Assembly: GCF_020480685.1 (NCBI RefSeq)
Contig: NZ_JAJAFU010000010.1
Location: 1 to 64,000 of the forward strand
From: Deferrivibrio essentukiensis
GTDB lineage: Bacteria > Chrysiogenota > Deferribacteres > Deferribacterales > Deferrivibrionaceae
Reading direction: 5' to 3'
Length of the DNA stretch: 64,000 nucleotides
Below, in pieces: positions 9,429-18,623 of this stretch (its first letter is position 1; each line of letters starts with the position of its first letter). The notes beneath the pieces were generated by a model. The model saw nothing but the letters and a program-made list of their open reading frames with translations, ran no database searches and was not told the DNA's origin. Both the position numbers and the translations under genes were made by a program.

Positions 9429-10520
9429 ATGAAAGGACTCTATATACATATACCTTTTTGCAAAAGCAAGTGCAAATACTGCGGATTCTTCTCTCAAACA
9501 GATTACTCAGATTCTCTTGTAGAGAAGTATCTGAAAAAAGTAATAGAATATATTAATATCTTTGAGATTAAAGATTTTTCTACGATTTATATTGGTGGTG
9601 GCACCCCTACATCTATTTCTTGGAGATTATTTGATAAATTTTTGCTGAATCTTTCAAAGACTGTTTTTTGGGATAAAATTGCTGAATTTACTATCGAAGC
9701 AAACCCTGAAAGTCTTACTAAAGAACATTTGGATGTTTTTAAATCGTATTCTGTTTCCAGAATAAGCATGGGTGTTCAAAGTATGGATGACGAAGTATTA
9801 AAATTTTTGGGAAGGGTACATACAAAATCAGATGTAATTAGAGCAGTAAATTTAGTGAATAAAATTTTGCCAAACACTGCCTTAAATATCGATATTATAT
9901 TTGACATACCAAAAATTGAGCCTGCAATAATTATCGATTCTTTGGATACGATAATAAGAATAAATCCTGAGCATATTTCTGCATATTCATATAGCTTTGA
10001 CACGGATTTTTTACCGCAACATCTTGAAGTGGAAGAAAGTCAATTTTTAAAAATTAAAGAGATGCTGCAAGAGAATTCATACAAAAAGTATGAGATTTCA
10101 AATTTTGCCAAAGAAGGCTTTGAAAGTATCCATAACAGGCTTTACTGGGAAATGAAAGAATATTTGGGAATTGGTGCGGGAGCAAGCTCGATGCTTATTA
10201 AAGGTGATAAGAGGGTTAGATTTTCTTTTCCTAAAAGTGTAACTGAATTTTTGGAAACTCCTTCCCTTACAGACTTTGAGGTTATAGAAGAAAAAGTTGA
10301 GCTTCTAAAAGAGGATTTGATATTTGGGCTGAGGTTAATTGAAGGTGTAAATTTGAATGTTTTAAATAATAGATATGGAAAGCTGGTTGAAAAAATAATT
10401 AAAAAATGCGATAAGCTATTTACTGAAAATTTGTTACGTTATAAAGGGGAGAGTGTATGTCTCACGGAAAAAGGGGAGCTTTATTTGGACTTTGTGCAGC
10501 AGTATTTGTGGGAATTATAG
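9429..10520 (+). CDS. hemW: HemW-like radical SAM protein (haem chaperone / coproporphyrinogen oxidase family)
   Basis: Radical SAM enzyme-fold protein of 363 aa. The cluster-binding CKSKCKYC (CxxxCxxC) is at residues 11-18 within GLYIHIPFC, and TIYIGGGTPTS gives the SAM-binding glycine motif. The C-terminal 80 residues form the winged-helix-like HemN_C domain. HemW proteins bind haem and are thought to deliver it to respiratory proteins rather than oxidise coproporphyrinogen. The residues that distinguish true HemN (extra N-terminal segment with a fourth Cys) are absent, which supports HemW. The downstream haem protein overlaps its 3' end. No clear Shine-Dalgarno precedes the ATG. Confidence 0.88.
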   Translation: MKGLYIHIPFCKSKCKYCGFFSQTDYSDSLVEKYLKKVIEYINIFEIKDFSTIYIGGGTPTSISWRLFDKFLLNLSKTVFWDKIAEFTIEANPESLTKEHLDVFKSYSVSRISMGVQSMDDEVLKFLGRVHTKSDVIRAVNLVNKILPNTALNIDIIFDIPKIEPAIIIDSLDTIIRINPEHISAYSYSFDTDFLPQHLEVEESQFLKIKEMLQENSYKKYEISNFAKEGFESIHNRLYWEMKEYLGIGAGASSMLIKGDKRVRFSFPKSVTEFLETPSLTDFEVIEEKVELLKEDLIFGLRLIEGVNLNVLNNRYGKLVEKIIKKCDKLFTENLLRYKGESVCLTEKGELYLDFVQQYLWEL

Positions 10521-10777
10521 GCTTTGTATTATTGACGTCTGACAGTTACGCCGGTTGCGCAGGTGATTGTATGACTTGCCATCCGGTATTAAAAGGCTCT
10601 GCCGAGCACCGCTCACTGGAATCATGTATAAAGTGTCACGACCCTGCAAAAAATATTTCTATTGTCCCTTCAAATGACAACGGCTGTGGAGACAGATGTT
10701 TTGATTGTCATAATGAGTGGCCAAAAGATGGATACCATGCTGACCTTGATACCTGTAAGAATTGTCATAAGGGTTAA
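10457..10777 (+). CDS. Small exported tetrahaem c-type cytochrome
   Basis: A 106-aa protein with an N-terminal signal peptide (KR followed by a hydrophobic core, cleavage likely after DSYA at about residue 32). The mature part is about 74 aa and carries four CxxCH haem sites: CMTCH, CIKCH, CFDCH and CKNCH, with extra His residues that could be distal ligands. It would be a periplasmic electron carrier. The start overlaps the last 64 nt of hemW in another frame; a strong GGGGAGAG lies just upstream of the ATG, so this start is well supported. It ends 3 nt before the NusG-like gene. The partner is unknown. Confidence 0.85.
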   Translation: MSHGKRGALFGLCAAVFVGIIGFVLLTSDSYAGCAGDCMTCHPVLKGSAEHRSLESCIKCHDPAKNISIVPSNDNGCGDRCFDCHNEWPKDGYHADLDTCKNCHKG

Positions 10778-10780
10778 TAA

Positions 10781-11287
10781 ATGAATTGGTACTGTATTTA
10801 TTATAAACCTAATTGTTTCAAAGTAGTAGCAATTCATTTGAGCAGACTTAATGGTGAATACGAAATTTATTCTCCGAAGCTAAAATATGTTAAAGTCATT
10901 AATGGTAAAAAGGTAGAGAAATATCAAGACCTTTTCCCTTGTTATTTCTTTTTGAAAATAGATGAGGAAAAGTTGTCTCTTGTTCGCTTTACGAGGGGTG
11001 TAAAAAAAATATTGGGCAACTACAAAGGGGACTATTCTGTAATAGATGAGAATTTTATTGATTCTTTAAAAAGTGCTGAAAATGAAGATGGTTATATCTT
11101 TTTTGAAAATGACAAAAAGTTTGAAAAGGGTGAGCAGCTTGAGATAATAGATGGGCCTTTTAAGGGGCTGTCAGCACAGTATTTATATTCATTAAGCTCT
11201 CAAGAGAGGGTTGCTATTTTGTTAAATGTGGCAAATTCTTCAACAAAGATAATTATTGATAAACATTTAGTAAAGCCAAGGGGGTAG
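10781..11287 (+). CDS. NusG/RfaH-family transcription elongation factor (specialised paralogue)
   Basis: A 168-aa protein with an N-terminal NGN domain (WYCIYYKPNCFKVVAIHL, then PCYFFLKI and the RFTRGVKKILG turn) and a C-terminal KOW-type domain containing GEQLEIIDGPFKGLSAQY. The size and the weakly conserved NGN domain fit an RfaH/UpxY/LoaP-type factor that helps RNA polymerase through long surface-glycan operons, rather than housekeeping NusG (usually beside secE and rplK, not here). Its neighbours galE, glmU and glmS supply sugar nucleotides, and the LPS operon is divergent from this one. That makes LPS operon antitermination a reasonable guess. Confidence 0.8.
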   Translation: MNWYCIYYKPNCFKVVAIHLSRLNGEYEIYSPKLKYVKVINGKKVEKYQDLFPCYFFLKIDEEKLSLVRFTRGVKKILGNYKGDYSVIDENFIDSLKSAENEDGYIFFENDKKFEKGEQLEIIDGPFKGLSAQYLYSLSSQERVAILLNVANSSTKIIIDKHLVKPRG

Positions 11288-11289
11288 GT

Positions 11290-12276
11290 GTGAAAATTTT
11301 GGTAACGGGCGGAGCAGGATATATTGGCAGTCATGTGGTAAAACAGCTTGGAGATTATACCAAACATGAGATTGTAGTCCTTGATAATCTTGTGACAGGA
11401 TTTAGGGAGTCTATACTTTACGGAAGATTTGTGGAGGCAGACCTTTCTGACTGGGATTTTGTTGCAGACTTTATGAAAAAAGAACAGTTTGACGCAATTA
11501 TTCATTTTGCTGCAAGCCTTATTGTACCTGAAAGTGTGGTAAACCCTTTAAAATATTACCTAAACAATACCGCCAATACTGCAAATCTTATAAAATGTGC
11601 AGTAGAAAGTGGAGTTAAAAAATTTATATTTTCTTCAACTGCCGCCACTTACGGTGAGCCTGATAAAAAATATATCCCTATCAACGAAGAATGCCCTACA
11701 GTCCCTATCAATCCATACGGAATGAGTAAATTAATGAGCGAAAATATCCTTAAGGATGCATCTTATGCACATAAAGGTTTCAAGTATGTTATTTTAAGAT
11801 ATTTTAATGTTGCGGGGGCTGATGTGGGAGGGCGAATAGGCCAATCCACAAAAGATGCTACCCACTTGATTAAAGTTGCGGCAGAAGCAGCGACAGGTAA
11901 GAGGGATAAAATTTTGGTTTTTGGAACAGATTATGATACGCCGGATGGCAGCTGCATCAGAGATTATATTCATGTAGATGATTTGGCTTCAGCACATCTG
12001 CTTGCACTTGATTATCTTGATGATAATGATAGCGATATATTTAATTGTGGTTATTCAAGGGGTTATTCTGTCCTTGAAGTATTAAACACTATGAAAAAGG
12101 TTACGGGGGTTAATTTTAAAGTAGAAATTACTGGTAGAAGGGCAGGGGATCCGGCTGAGCTTGTGGCAGATAATAAAAAGATTGTTAGTAAATTAAAATT
12201 TAACCCTAAATATAATGACTTGGAGCTGATATGTAAAACAGCTTACGAATGGGAAAAAAGGCTTGAAGCTAAATAG
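11290..12276 (+). CDS. galE: UDP-glucose 4-epimerase
   Basis: Extended short-chain dehydrogenase of 328 aa that interconverts UDP-glucose and UDP-galactose (or the GlcNAc/GalNAc pair). NAD-binding GGAGYIGSH is at residues 7-15, the catalytic Ser/Thr in FSSTAATYGEP, and YGMSK provides the Tyr-x3-Lys pair. RDYIHVDDLA is the conserved GalE substrate segment. The start is GTG at 11290, with GGGGTAG upstream. It supplies sugar nucleotides for the LPS transferases encoded on the opposite strand. Confidence 0.92.
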   Translation: MKILVTGGAGYIGSHVVKQLGDYTKHEIVVLDNLVTGFRESILYGRFVEADLSDWDFVADFMKKEQFDAIIHFAASLIVPESVVNPLKYYLNNTANTANLIKCAVESGVKKFIFSSTAATYGEPDKKYIPINEECPTVPINPYGMSKLMSENILKDASYAHKGFKYVILRYFNVAGADVGGRIGQSTKDATHLIKVAAEAATGKRDKILVFGTDYDTPDGSCIRDYIHVDDLASAHLLALDYLDDNDSDIFNCGYSRGYSVLEVLNTMKKVTGVNFKVEITGRRAGDPAELVADNKKIVSKLKFNPKYNDLELICKTAYEWEKRLEAK

Positions 12277-12715
12277 ACTGTATAGAGAGCAAAAAATTAA
12301 TGCAGGAATTAATGAGGTTTGGGATTATTTTTCATCCCCTTCCAACCTGCCGGTAATTACCCCAGATTGGCTTAATTTTGAAATTATTTCAGTGGTGCCG
12401 GATGATATGTATGAGGGATTAATTATAGAATATAAAGTTTCTCCAATATTAAATATCCCATTTAAATGGATTACTGAGATTACTTATGTAAATAAGCCTT
12501 ATTTTTTTGTTGATGAACAACGATTTGGACCGTATAAATTTTGGCATCATAAACATTTTTTTAAAGAGCTTGATGATGGCTCGACTTTAATGAGCGATGA
12601 GGTTCATTATATTGTTACTTTTAATTTTTTGGATAAAATGTTAATTGCTAAGAGGCTAAAGAGCATTTTTGATTACAGATTTAAAAAAATCGAAGAAATT
12701 TTTAACAAGAGGTGA
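12263..12715 (+). CDS. SRPBCC-family (START-like) protein
   Basis: A 150-aa single-domain protein with the SRPBCC ligand-binding fold: IDxx-type start (QKINAGINEVWDYFSSPSNLP), central HKHFFKELDDGSTLMSDEV and a C-terminal amphipathic helix (FDYRFKKIEEIF). The closest general resemblance is to the bacterial family annotated as SRPBCC or cell-division-inhibitor-like proteins found beside SDR epimerases. The start is TTG, overlapping the galE stop by 14 nt. The ligand and role are unknown. Confidence 0.7.
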   Translation: MKLNRLYREQKINAGINEVWDYFSSPSNLPVITPDWLNFEIISVVPDDMYEGLIIEYKVSPILNIPFKWITEITYVNKPYFFVDEQRFGPYKFWHHKHFFKELDDGSTLMSDEVHYIVTFNFLDKMLIAKRLKSIFDYRFKKIEEIFNKR

Positions 12716-12717
12716 AT

Positions 12718-14088
12718 ATGAGTCTTAAAGTAGTTATCCTTGCCGCAGGAAAAGGGACAAGAATGAAGTCTGAGAAGCCTAAAGTACTATTTGAAGTTGC
12801 CGGAAAACCTATGATTGATTATGTAGTGGATGAAGCAAAAAAACTAAACCCGGAAGAGATAGTTGTAATCGTAGGTAATCAGAGTGAGCTTGTAAGAGCC
12901 CATTTAAAAGATAAAGGTGTTGTTTTTGTTGAGCAAACCGAGCAAAAAGGGACAGGGCACGCTCTAATGTGTGCAAGAGATAAAATAGAAGGTAAAGAGC
13001 AAAATATTTTGGTATTGTGTGGCGATATGCCGCTTGTTAAACATGAAACTTTGGTTAAGTTTATTGATTCAGCCAAAGGTAGCAAAGTTAGTTTTATTTC
13101 TGTTAAGGTTCAAAATCCGACAGGTTATGGAAGAGTTATTCGCGGGGCGGATAAAAAGGTCTTAAAGATTGTAGAAGAAAAGGATTCCAACGACAATGAG
13201 AAAAAAGTAAATGAAATCAATACAGGTGTTTACCTCGTAAATTCCAAAATACTACTTGAAAGATTAAGCATGCTTACAAATGAAAATGCTCAAGGGGAAT
13301 ATTATCTTACAGATATAGTCAAAAGCGGGGCTGATGTATATATGGCTGACGATGAGCAGGAGTTTATAGGGATTAATGATAAATATCAATTATCTGTCGC
13401 ATCAAAGGTGATTTGGAAAAGAATGGCGATAGAGCATATGAAAAACGGCGTACAAATACTGGATTTTGAAAATTGCTATATTGATGAAGATGTTAAAATA
13501 GGTATTGATACGGTAATATATCCAAATGTGTATCTGTTTGGTAAAACTGAGATAGGCCTAAGATGTAAGATTTATCCGGGTGTTCATATTGTCGATTCGG
13601 TAATAGAGGATGATGTGGAGATTAAGGATAATTCCTTTATAACTGAATCATTTGTCGGGGCAAAATCTTCGGTAGGACCTATGGCACAATTAAGGCCCGG
13701 GACAAAACTTCTTGGAGAAAACAAAATAGGTAATTTTGTGGAAACAAAAAAAGCCTTGATTGGAAAGGGCTCTAAAGCAAGTCACCTGACATATCTTGGA
13801 GATTGTGAAATTGGTGAAAATGTAAATGTAGGTTGTGGTACAATTACTTGTAATTACGATGGTATTTCCAAGCATAAAACAATTATCGGAGATAATGTAT
13901 TTGTTGGTAGTGATGTCCAATTTGTGGCACCTGTTAAAATAGGCTCAAACTCATTGATTGGAGCTGGCTCTACTATTACTAAGGATGTTCCTGACGGAGC
14001 ATTGGCTGTGACAAGGGCTGAGCAAAAGAATATCGAAGGTTGGGTGGAAAAATGGCGTGCTAAAAAGATGAAGATGAGGGGTGAATAA
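12718..14088 (+). CDS. glmU: Bifunctional GlmU: GlcN-1-P acetyltransferase / GlcNAc-1-P uridyltransferase
   Basis: Makes UDP-GlcNAc for peptidoglycan and lipid A. N-terminal uridyltransferase: LAAGKGTRMKSEKPKVL at residues 8-24, then CGDMPL. C-terminal left-handed beta-helix with hexapeptide repeats from about residue 250, including GPMAQLRPGTKL and the acetyl-CoA site region NVGCGTITCNYDG. I choose the ATG at 12718 because AGAGGTG lies 6 nt before it; a GTG at 12712 in the same frame is less well placed. The stop overlaps the glmS start (TAATG). Confidence 0.95.
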   Translation: MSLKVVILAAGKGTRMKSEKPKVLFEVAGKPMIDYVVDEAKKLNPEEIVVIVGNQSELVRAHLKDKGVVFVEQTEQKGTGHALMCARDKIEGKEQNILVLCGDMPLVKHETLVKFIDSAKGSKVSFISVKVQNPTGYGRVIRGADKKVLKIVEEKDSNDNEKKVNEINTGVYLVNSKILLERLSMLTNENAQGEYYLTDIVKSGADVYMADDEQEFIGINDKYQLSVASKVIWKRMAIEHMKNGVQILDFENCYIDEDVKIGIDTVIYPNVYLFGKTEIGLRCKIYPGVHIVDSVIEDDVEIKDNSFITESFVGAKSSVGPMAQLRPGTKLLGENKIGNFVETKKALIGKGSKASHLTYLGDCEIGENVNVGCGTITCNYDGISKHKTIIGDNVFVGSDVQFVAPVKIGSNSLIGAGSTITKDVPDGALAVTRAEQKNIEGWVEKWRAKKMKMRGE

Positions 14089-15905
14089 TGTGCGGAATTG
14101 TTGCGTATATTGGCTCTAAAAATGCTCCTAATGTTTTGATAGATGGTCTGACAAAGCTTGAATATAGAGGGTATGATTCTGCCGGGATTGCAGTAATTAA
14201 TAAGGATAAAATTGATGTTTATAGAAGTGTAGGCAAACTTATTAATCTAAAGAATATGTTAGATGAAAAAAAACCGGTTTCAAATATTGGAATTGGTCAT
14301 ACAAGATGGGCAACTCACGGTAAACCTTCCTATGAAAATGCTCATCCCCATTCTTCATTTGGTATATCACTCGTCCACAACGGAATTATAGAAAATTACC
14401 TTGATATAAAGAGGAATTTGGCTGATAAAGGGTATAAATTTGAATCTGAAACGGATACAGAAGTAATAGCTCACCTTATTCATTCAAATTACAAAGATGA
14501 CATATTTGAAGCTGTAAAGGTGTCTGTCAAACAAATTAAAGGCTCATTTGCTTTGGCAGTAATTTCGGTCAATGAGCCGGATAAAATTATTTTGGCAAGG
14601 CATGACAGCCCATTGGTTATAGGCATTTCTGACGGGGAAAATTTTGCAGCAAGTGATATTCCTGCACTTATCAGTTACACAAACAAATTTATCTTTCTTG
14701 AAGAGAATGACATAGCCATACTTACAAAAAATTCTGTGACATGTTATGATTTTGAGGGGAAAAAGACTGATAGAGAAGTCAAAATTGTAGATATTAACCC
14801 TGTAATGGCTGAAAAGGCTGGTTACCGACACTTTATGCAAAAAGAAATCTTTGAGCAGCCAAGAGCCATAATTGATACAATTAGAGGGAAGTATTCACTT
14901 GAAAATGGTGAGCTTCTTTTAGATGAGTTAAAAAGTATAGATATTAAAAAATATAGAAGGGTTAATATTGTAGCGTGTGGGACTAGTTGGCATGCCGGTC
15001 TTGTCGGTAAATTTTATATTGAAAAATTCGCTAAAATTCCTGTTGAAGTGGATATTGCATCCGAATACAGGTATAGAGATACTATAATTGATGAAGAAAC
15101 TTTATTTATCGCAATAAGTCAATCAGGGGAAACAGCCGATACGATTGCCGCTATGAGGTTAGCTAAAAGTAGAGGGGCTGGCATCTTATCGATTTGTAAC
15201 GTAATTGGGTCAACAATTCCAAGAGAGTCAGACGCGACATTTTTCACGCACGCCGGGCCAGAAATCGGTGTAGCTTCTACTAAAGCTTTTACCACCCAAG
15301 TCATTGCTCTTCTTATGCTTGCCTTATATTTTGCTCAGGAAAAACAAACTCTAAATCATGTAGAAATAAGAAATATTTTAACTGAGATTGTGAAATTGCC
15401 TGAAAAGATGGAAGAGGCATTAAAGCTTGATAGCCATATTGAAGAGATGGCAAAGGATTTCAAAAGTTTCCCAAGCTTTTTATATCTTGGCAGAAATGTA
15501 AACTACCCAATTGCACTCGAAGGTGCTTTAAAACTAAAGGAGATTAGTTATATTCATGCGGAGGGTTATCCGGCAGGTGAGATGAAGCATGGACCTATTG
15601 CCTTAATTGATAAAAATATGCCGGTATTCATAATTGCTACTGATTCTAAGGTTTATGATAAAGTCCTTGCAAATATTCAAGAGGTAAAGGCAAGGGACGG
15701 AATTGTAATTGCAACTGTCACAGAGGGGAATAAGGATGTAGAAAAGTTTACCGAGTATTGCATTAAATTGCCTGCAGCCGTTGAAGAGCTTTCGGTGTTT
15801 TTAAACTCTATTGTTATTCAGCTGCTTGCTTATCATATTTCGGCAGAGCTTGGTCTTGATGTAGACCAGCCGAGAAACCTTGCAAAAAGTGTTACGGTAG
15901 AATAA
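14088..15905 (+). CDS. glmS: Glutamine-fructose-6-phosphate aminotransferase (isomerising)
   Basis: First committed step to hexosamine: fructose-6-P plus glutamine to glucosamine-6-P. The protein begins MCGIVAYIG, with Cys2 as the Ntn nucleophile after Met removal. The glutaminase domain contains TRWATHGKPS and HNGIIENY, followed by two SIS domains (ACGTSWHAG, ISQSGETADT) and a C-terminal DQPRNLAKSVTVE, the standard ending. At 605 aa it is full length. No glmS riboswitch is possible here because the gene directly abuts glmU. Confidence 0.96.
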   Translation: MCGIVAYIGSKNAPNVLIDGLTKLEYRGYDSAGIAVINKDKIDVYRSVGKLINLKNMLDEKKPVSNIGIGHTRWATHGKPSYENAHPHSSFGISLVHNGIIENYLDIKRNLADKGYKFESETDTEVIAHLIHSNYKDDIFEAVKVSVKQIKGSFALAVISVNEPDKIILARHDSPLVIGISDGENFAASDIPALISYTNKFIFLEENDIAILTKNSVTCYDFEGKKTDREVKIVDINPVMAEKAGYRHFMQKEIFEQPRAIIDTIRGKYSLENGELLLDELKSIDIKKYRRVNIVACGTSWHAGLVGKFYIEKFAKIPVEVDIASEYRYRDTIIDEETLFIAISQSGETADTIAAMRLAKSRGAGILSICNVIGSTIPRESDATFFTHAGPEIGVASTKAFTTQVIALLMLALYFAQEKQTLNHVEIRNILTEIVKLPEKMEEALKLDSHIEEMAKDFKSFPSFLYLGRNVNYPIALEGALKLKEISYIHAEGYPAGEMKHGPIALIDKNMPVFIIATDSKVYDKVLANIQEVKARDGIVIATVTEGNKDVEKFTEYCIKLPAAVEELSVFLNSIVIQLLAYHISAELGLDVDQPRNLAKSVTVE

Positions 15906-15930
15906 AAAAGGCCTCTTTTGGAGGCCTTTT
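15906..15930. terminator. Bidirectional intrinsic terminator between glmS and trpB2
   Basis: A perfect 10-bp stem (AAAAGGCCTC / GAGGCCTTTT) with a 5-nt loop lies between the glmS stop (15903-15905) and the trpB2 stop (15932-15934). Runs of A on the left and T on the right allow it to end transcription from both sides. Confidence 0.88.
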
Positions 15931-15931
15931 G

Positions 15932-17281
15932 TTAAATCTTTGGGAGATTTTCCATAGATTTTTTAATCTCTTCTTCAGGATATTCAAAGTCAACCAGTTT
16001 GCCGTCAAGGTAAGCGTCATAACTTCCCATATCAAAGAAACCATGACCGCTCAAGCAAAACAGGAGTGTTTTTTCTTTCCCTTCCTCTTTACATTTTAAG
16101 GCTTCTTTTACAGTAGCAGCAATTGCGTGTGAAGATTCCGGAGCGGGGACTATCCCTTCTGTCTGAGCAAATAACATCCCATATTGAAATACTTCAGATT
16201 GCAATACGCTTTCGGCATTTATAAGCCCATCTTTATAAAGTTTGCTAACAATAGGTGAATCTCCGTGATATCTAAGGCCTCCTGCATGGATAGCAGGTGG
16301 TTCAAAATCATGACCTAAAGTAAACATTTTCATAATAGGTGTCAATTTAGCTACATCACCGTAATCATAAGCAAATACGCCTTTTGTAAGGGTAGGGCAG
16401 CTTGCTGGCTCAACAGCCACACATTCTACGTTTTTATCTTCTACAATTTTATCTCTGACAAATGGGAATGCAATCCCACCAAAATTTGAGCCGCCACCGC
16501 AAGAGGCAAATACTTTGTCGGGATAATCGCCGACTTTTTCAAGCTGTTTCTTAGCCTCAAGTCCTATAACTGTTTGATGAAGAAGCACATGGTTTAGTAC
16601 ACTTCCAAGAGCATAGTTTGTATCTTCTCTTCCGGCAGCCTCTTCCACGGCTTCACTGATTGCAATACCAAGACTTCCGTTTGAATTTGGATTTTTTTCC
16701 AAAATGGCACGGCCTGAATTGGTAAACTCAGACGGACTTGGGATTACTTCCGCACCAAACATATGCATAAATGACTTTCTGTATGGTTTTTGGTGAAAAC
16801 TTACTTTTACCATGTAAACACGGCAACTCATATCAAACATTTTACAGGCAACAGACAGTGCGCTCCCCCATTGGCCGGCGCCCGTTTCAGTAGTAAGTCT
16901 GTTAATTCCTGAAATTTTATTGTAATAGGCCTGAGCAACCGCTGTGTTTGGTTTGTGGCTTCCTGCTGGGGATACACCTTCATACTTGAAATATATTTTT
17001 GCTGGTGTACCCAATGCCTCTTCGAGCCTCTTTGCTCTAATTAGTGGGGTTGGTCTCCAGATTGAGAGTATATCAAGTACTTTTTCAGGAATATCTATCC
17101 ACCTTTCCGAAGACATTTCCTGTTCGATTAATGCAGGCGGGAAAATTGCTTTCAGTTCGTCAAGAGTTACGGGCTTACCCGTAAAAGGGCTGATAGGTGG
17201 CTCCATCGGTGTGGGCAAGTCAGCCAGAATATTATACCATTGCGTAGGCATCTCTTTTGCGTCTAAATATATCTTATGCAT
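15932..17281 (-). CDS. trpB: Tryptophan synthase beta chain, TrpB2 type
   Basis: PLP enzyme of 449 aa that condenses indole and serine. The long N-terminal extension ([17 protein letters not shown]), RWIDIPEKV and the PLP-lysine motif GSHKPNTA place it in the TrpB2 subfamily, which occurs apart from trpA and is thought to salvage free indole or work alone. [10 protein letters not shown] and the PLP-phosphate loop CGGGSNFGG are intact. AGGAGG precedes the ATG. It stands alone, with convergent glmS on one side and the end of the flagellar operon 92 nt upstream. Confidence 0.93.
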   Translation of the reverse strand: MHKIYLDAKEMPTQWYNILADLPTPMEPPISPFTGKPVTLDELKAIFPPALIEQEMSSERWIDIPEKVLDILSIWRPTPLIRAKRLEEALGTPAKIYFKYEGVSPAGSHKPNTAVAQAYYNKISGINRLTTETGAGQWGSALSVACKMFDMSCRVYMVKVSFHQKPYRKSFMHMFGAEVIPSPSEFTNSGRAILEKNPNSNGSLGIAISEAVEEAAGREDTNYALGSVLNHVLLHQTVIGLEAKKQLEKVGDYPDKVFASCGGGSNFGGIAFPFVRDKIVEDKNVECVAVEPASCPTLTKGVFAYDYGDVAKLTPIMKMFTLGHDFEPPAIHAGGLRYHGDSPIVSKLYKDGLINAESVLQSEVFQYGMLFAQTEGIVPAPESSHAIAATVKEALKCKEEGKEKTLLFCLSGHGFFDMGSYDAYLDGKLVDFEYPEEEIKKSMENLPKI

Positions 17282-17307
17282 CTCATCCTCCTTAAAAGAT
17301 TAAAAAA

Positions 17308-17335
17308 TATTTAACATATTTGGGGCATAAATCAA
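17308..17335 (-). promoter_or_regulatory. Possible promoter of trpB2
   Basis: On the minus strand, TTGATT (17330-17335) and TAAATA (17308-17313) are spaced by 16 nt in the gap between the end of the flagellar operon and trpB2. No terminator is visible in the gap, so read-through from the flagellar operon is also possible. Confidence 0.3.
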
Positions 17336-17373
17336 CAAAATATTTGAGGTTGAAAGTTATCAATATTTATAAC

Positions 17374-18210
17374 TTAAGCATATATTTGAAGATTTCCAAT
17401 CCTTGAAAGAGCTGATTTGAATATGTCAAATTTTGTAACATCGGCGTCATTGAGTTTTTCCCATTTTAACTTAAGGCCCGGCAAATTTAATGCGTTAACA
17501 AAACTTGATATATCTATTGAAGTTTTCACCGTGCCGAAAATAGTTCCTTTTGTTTCTGTCAAAAATATTACGACATCTTTTAACTCGGAAAAGTTAGCCT
17601 TAATGTAAATGGAGTTAGATTTTTCTCCTTTTTTAAAGATTATTTCTCCGTCCTTAATGTCAAAATCTTTGGCTGAGAAGGTATAAAAGAGTGCCTGATT
17701 TAAAATTGTTGTTACTTGCAGTTTTGTTATGCTGTCAACTGTTTGTGCGTCACCTGCTTTATAGGCTACAGTTTTTAAATCATCATCAATATTTTCATCA
17801 TGCAGCAATTTTGCCTCAAAATTAAGCCCCGAGTTTTTGATAAGTTTTTTAAACTCTTCTTTATTTAAGCTTTTCAAATCGTTGCCATCAAATTTGAAAA
17901 GTGTATTTTTTATAAGGTTTTTATCAAAATTAACGAGGAACTTTTTCAAAACATTTAAACTTTCCGTTTCTTGATTTAATAACTTTATTTCCAAAAAAGG
18001 TTCAGTGGAGGCTACTTCCCCAAAATATCTTGAAAGGGTAGGCTGGCTTTTAAAAGCAGCATTTAAAAGTTTTCCTTTTATATTAATGAGAAAAAGGTCT
18101 TTGGAAATGGCTTTGAGGACATTGATTGCTACCTTATCCCCTATCTTTAAATTTAAATCGGAATTTTTAAGATTTAAAGTTAAGTTGTTTATATTATTTA
18201 TAGTGTTCAT
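17374..18210 (-). CDS. Unrecognised protein at the end of the flagellar operon, possibly FliK-related
   Basis: A 278-aa soluble protein that I do not recognise with certainty. Residues 1-60 look like a small beta-rich domain (LKIGDKVAINVLKAISKDLFLINIKGKL), a layout seen at the start of some short FliK-like hook-length or DUF-type flagellar proteins. The C-terminal part (from about 160) contains SIYIKANFSELKDVVIFLTE and VKTSIDISSFVNALNLPGLKLKW, comparable in position to the FliK C-terminal domain (flagellar export specificity switching). It overlaps the DUF2802 gene by 4 nt and is the last gene of the operon. The FliK link is inferred from context and a weak pattern. Confidence 0.45.
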   Translation of the reverse strand: MNTINNINNLTLNLKNSDLNLKIGDKVAINVLKAISKDLFLINIKGKLLNAAFKSQPTLSRYFGEVASTEPFLEIKLLNQETESLNVLKKFLVNFDKNLIKNTLFKFDGNDLKSLNKEEFKKLIKNSGLNFEAKLLHDENIDDDLKTVAYKAGDAQTVDSITKLQVTTILNQALFYTFSAKDFDIKDGEIIFKKGEKSNSIYIKANFSELKDVVIFLTETKGTIFGTVKTSIDISSFVNALNLPGLKLKWEKLNDADVTKFDIFKSALSRIGNLQIYA

Positions 18211-18623
18211 TGTTTCATTTTTATAACGAGATTGACTTCAGTAACTGATACACAAAGCTCCTTAGCAATCTCAATAGGACTTAATCCTTTGTTGTATAAA
18301 TCTTTTATCTTTTCACTTAATTTTTTTTCTTCCTTGTTTGTGCTTGTTATTGAGGCATATTTATTAAGTTTTTCATCAACTAATACACTCAAATCTTCAA
18401 GTAAGTTTTCCTTTCTTGTGATTTCCGTATCAAGATTTTCGGAAACACGCTCGCTCTCAATAATTAATTCTTTCAACTGCTCAATTATCAGAGGCAATTC
18501 GTTAAGATTATTTTTATAAATAAATTTATTGAGCCTGTTAATCTTTGATATTAAGTAAAAAATAATTAAGTAGTTTATCCCTACAAGTAAAAAGAGCAGA
18601 ATTAAAAATAGGGAAAGATTCAT
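18207..18623 (-). CDS. DUF2802-type membrane protein of flagellar loci
   Basis: A 138-aa protein with one N-terminal membrane helix (residues 4-26), a charged coiled-coil region (30-90) and a C-terminal helix-turn-helix-like segment (KIKDLYNKGLSPIEIAKELC) that matches the DUF2802 ending. Proteins of this family usually lie next to cheW or other chemotaxis genes at the end of flagellar operons; their function is not established. It overlaps the PilZ gene and the last gene of the operon by 4 nt each. Confidence 0.65.
   Translation of the reverse strand: MNLSLFLILLFLLVGINYLIIFYLISKINRLNKFIYKNNLNELPLIIEQLKELIIESERVSENLDTEITRKENLLEDLSVLVDEKLNKYASITSTNKEEKKLSEKIKDLYNKGLSPIEIAKELCVSVTEVNLVIKMKQ

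Noticed and set aside
14040-14088. glmS riboswitch/ribozyme upstream of glmS
   Set aside because: glmU and glmS are contiguous (stop and start overlap), leaving no leader for a ribozyme.
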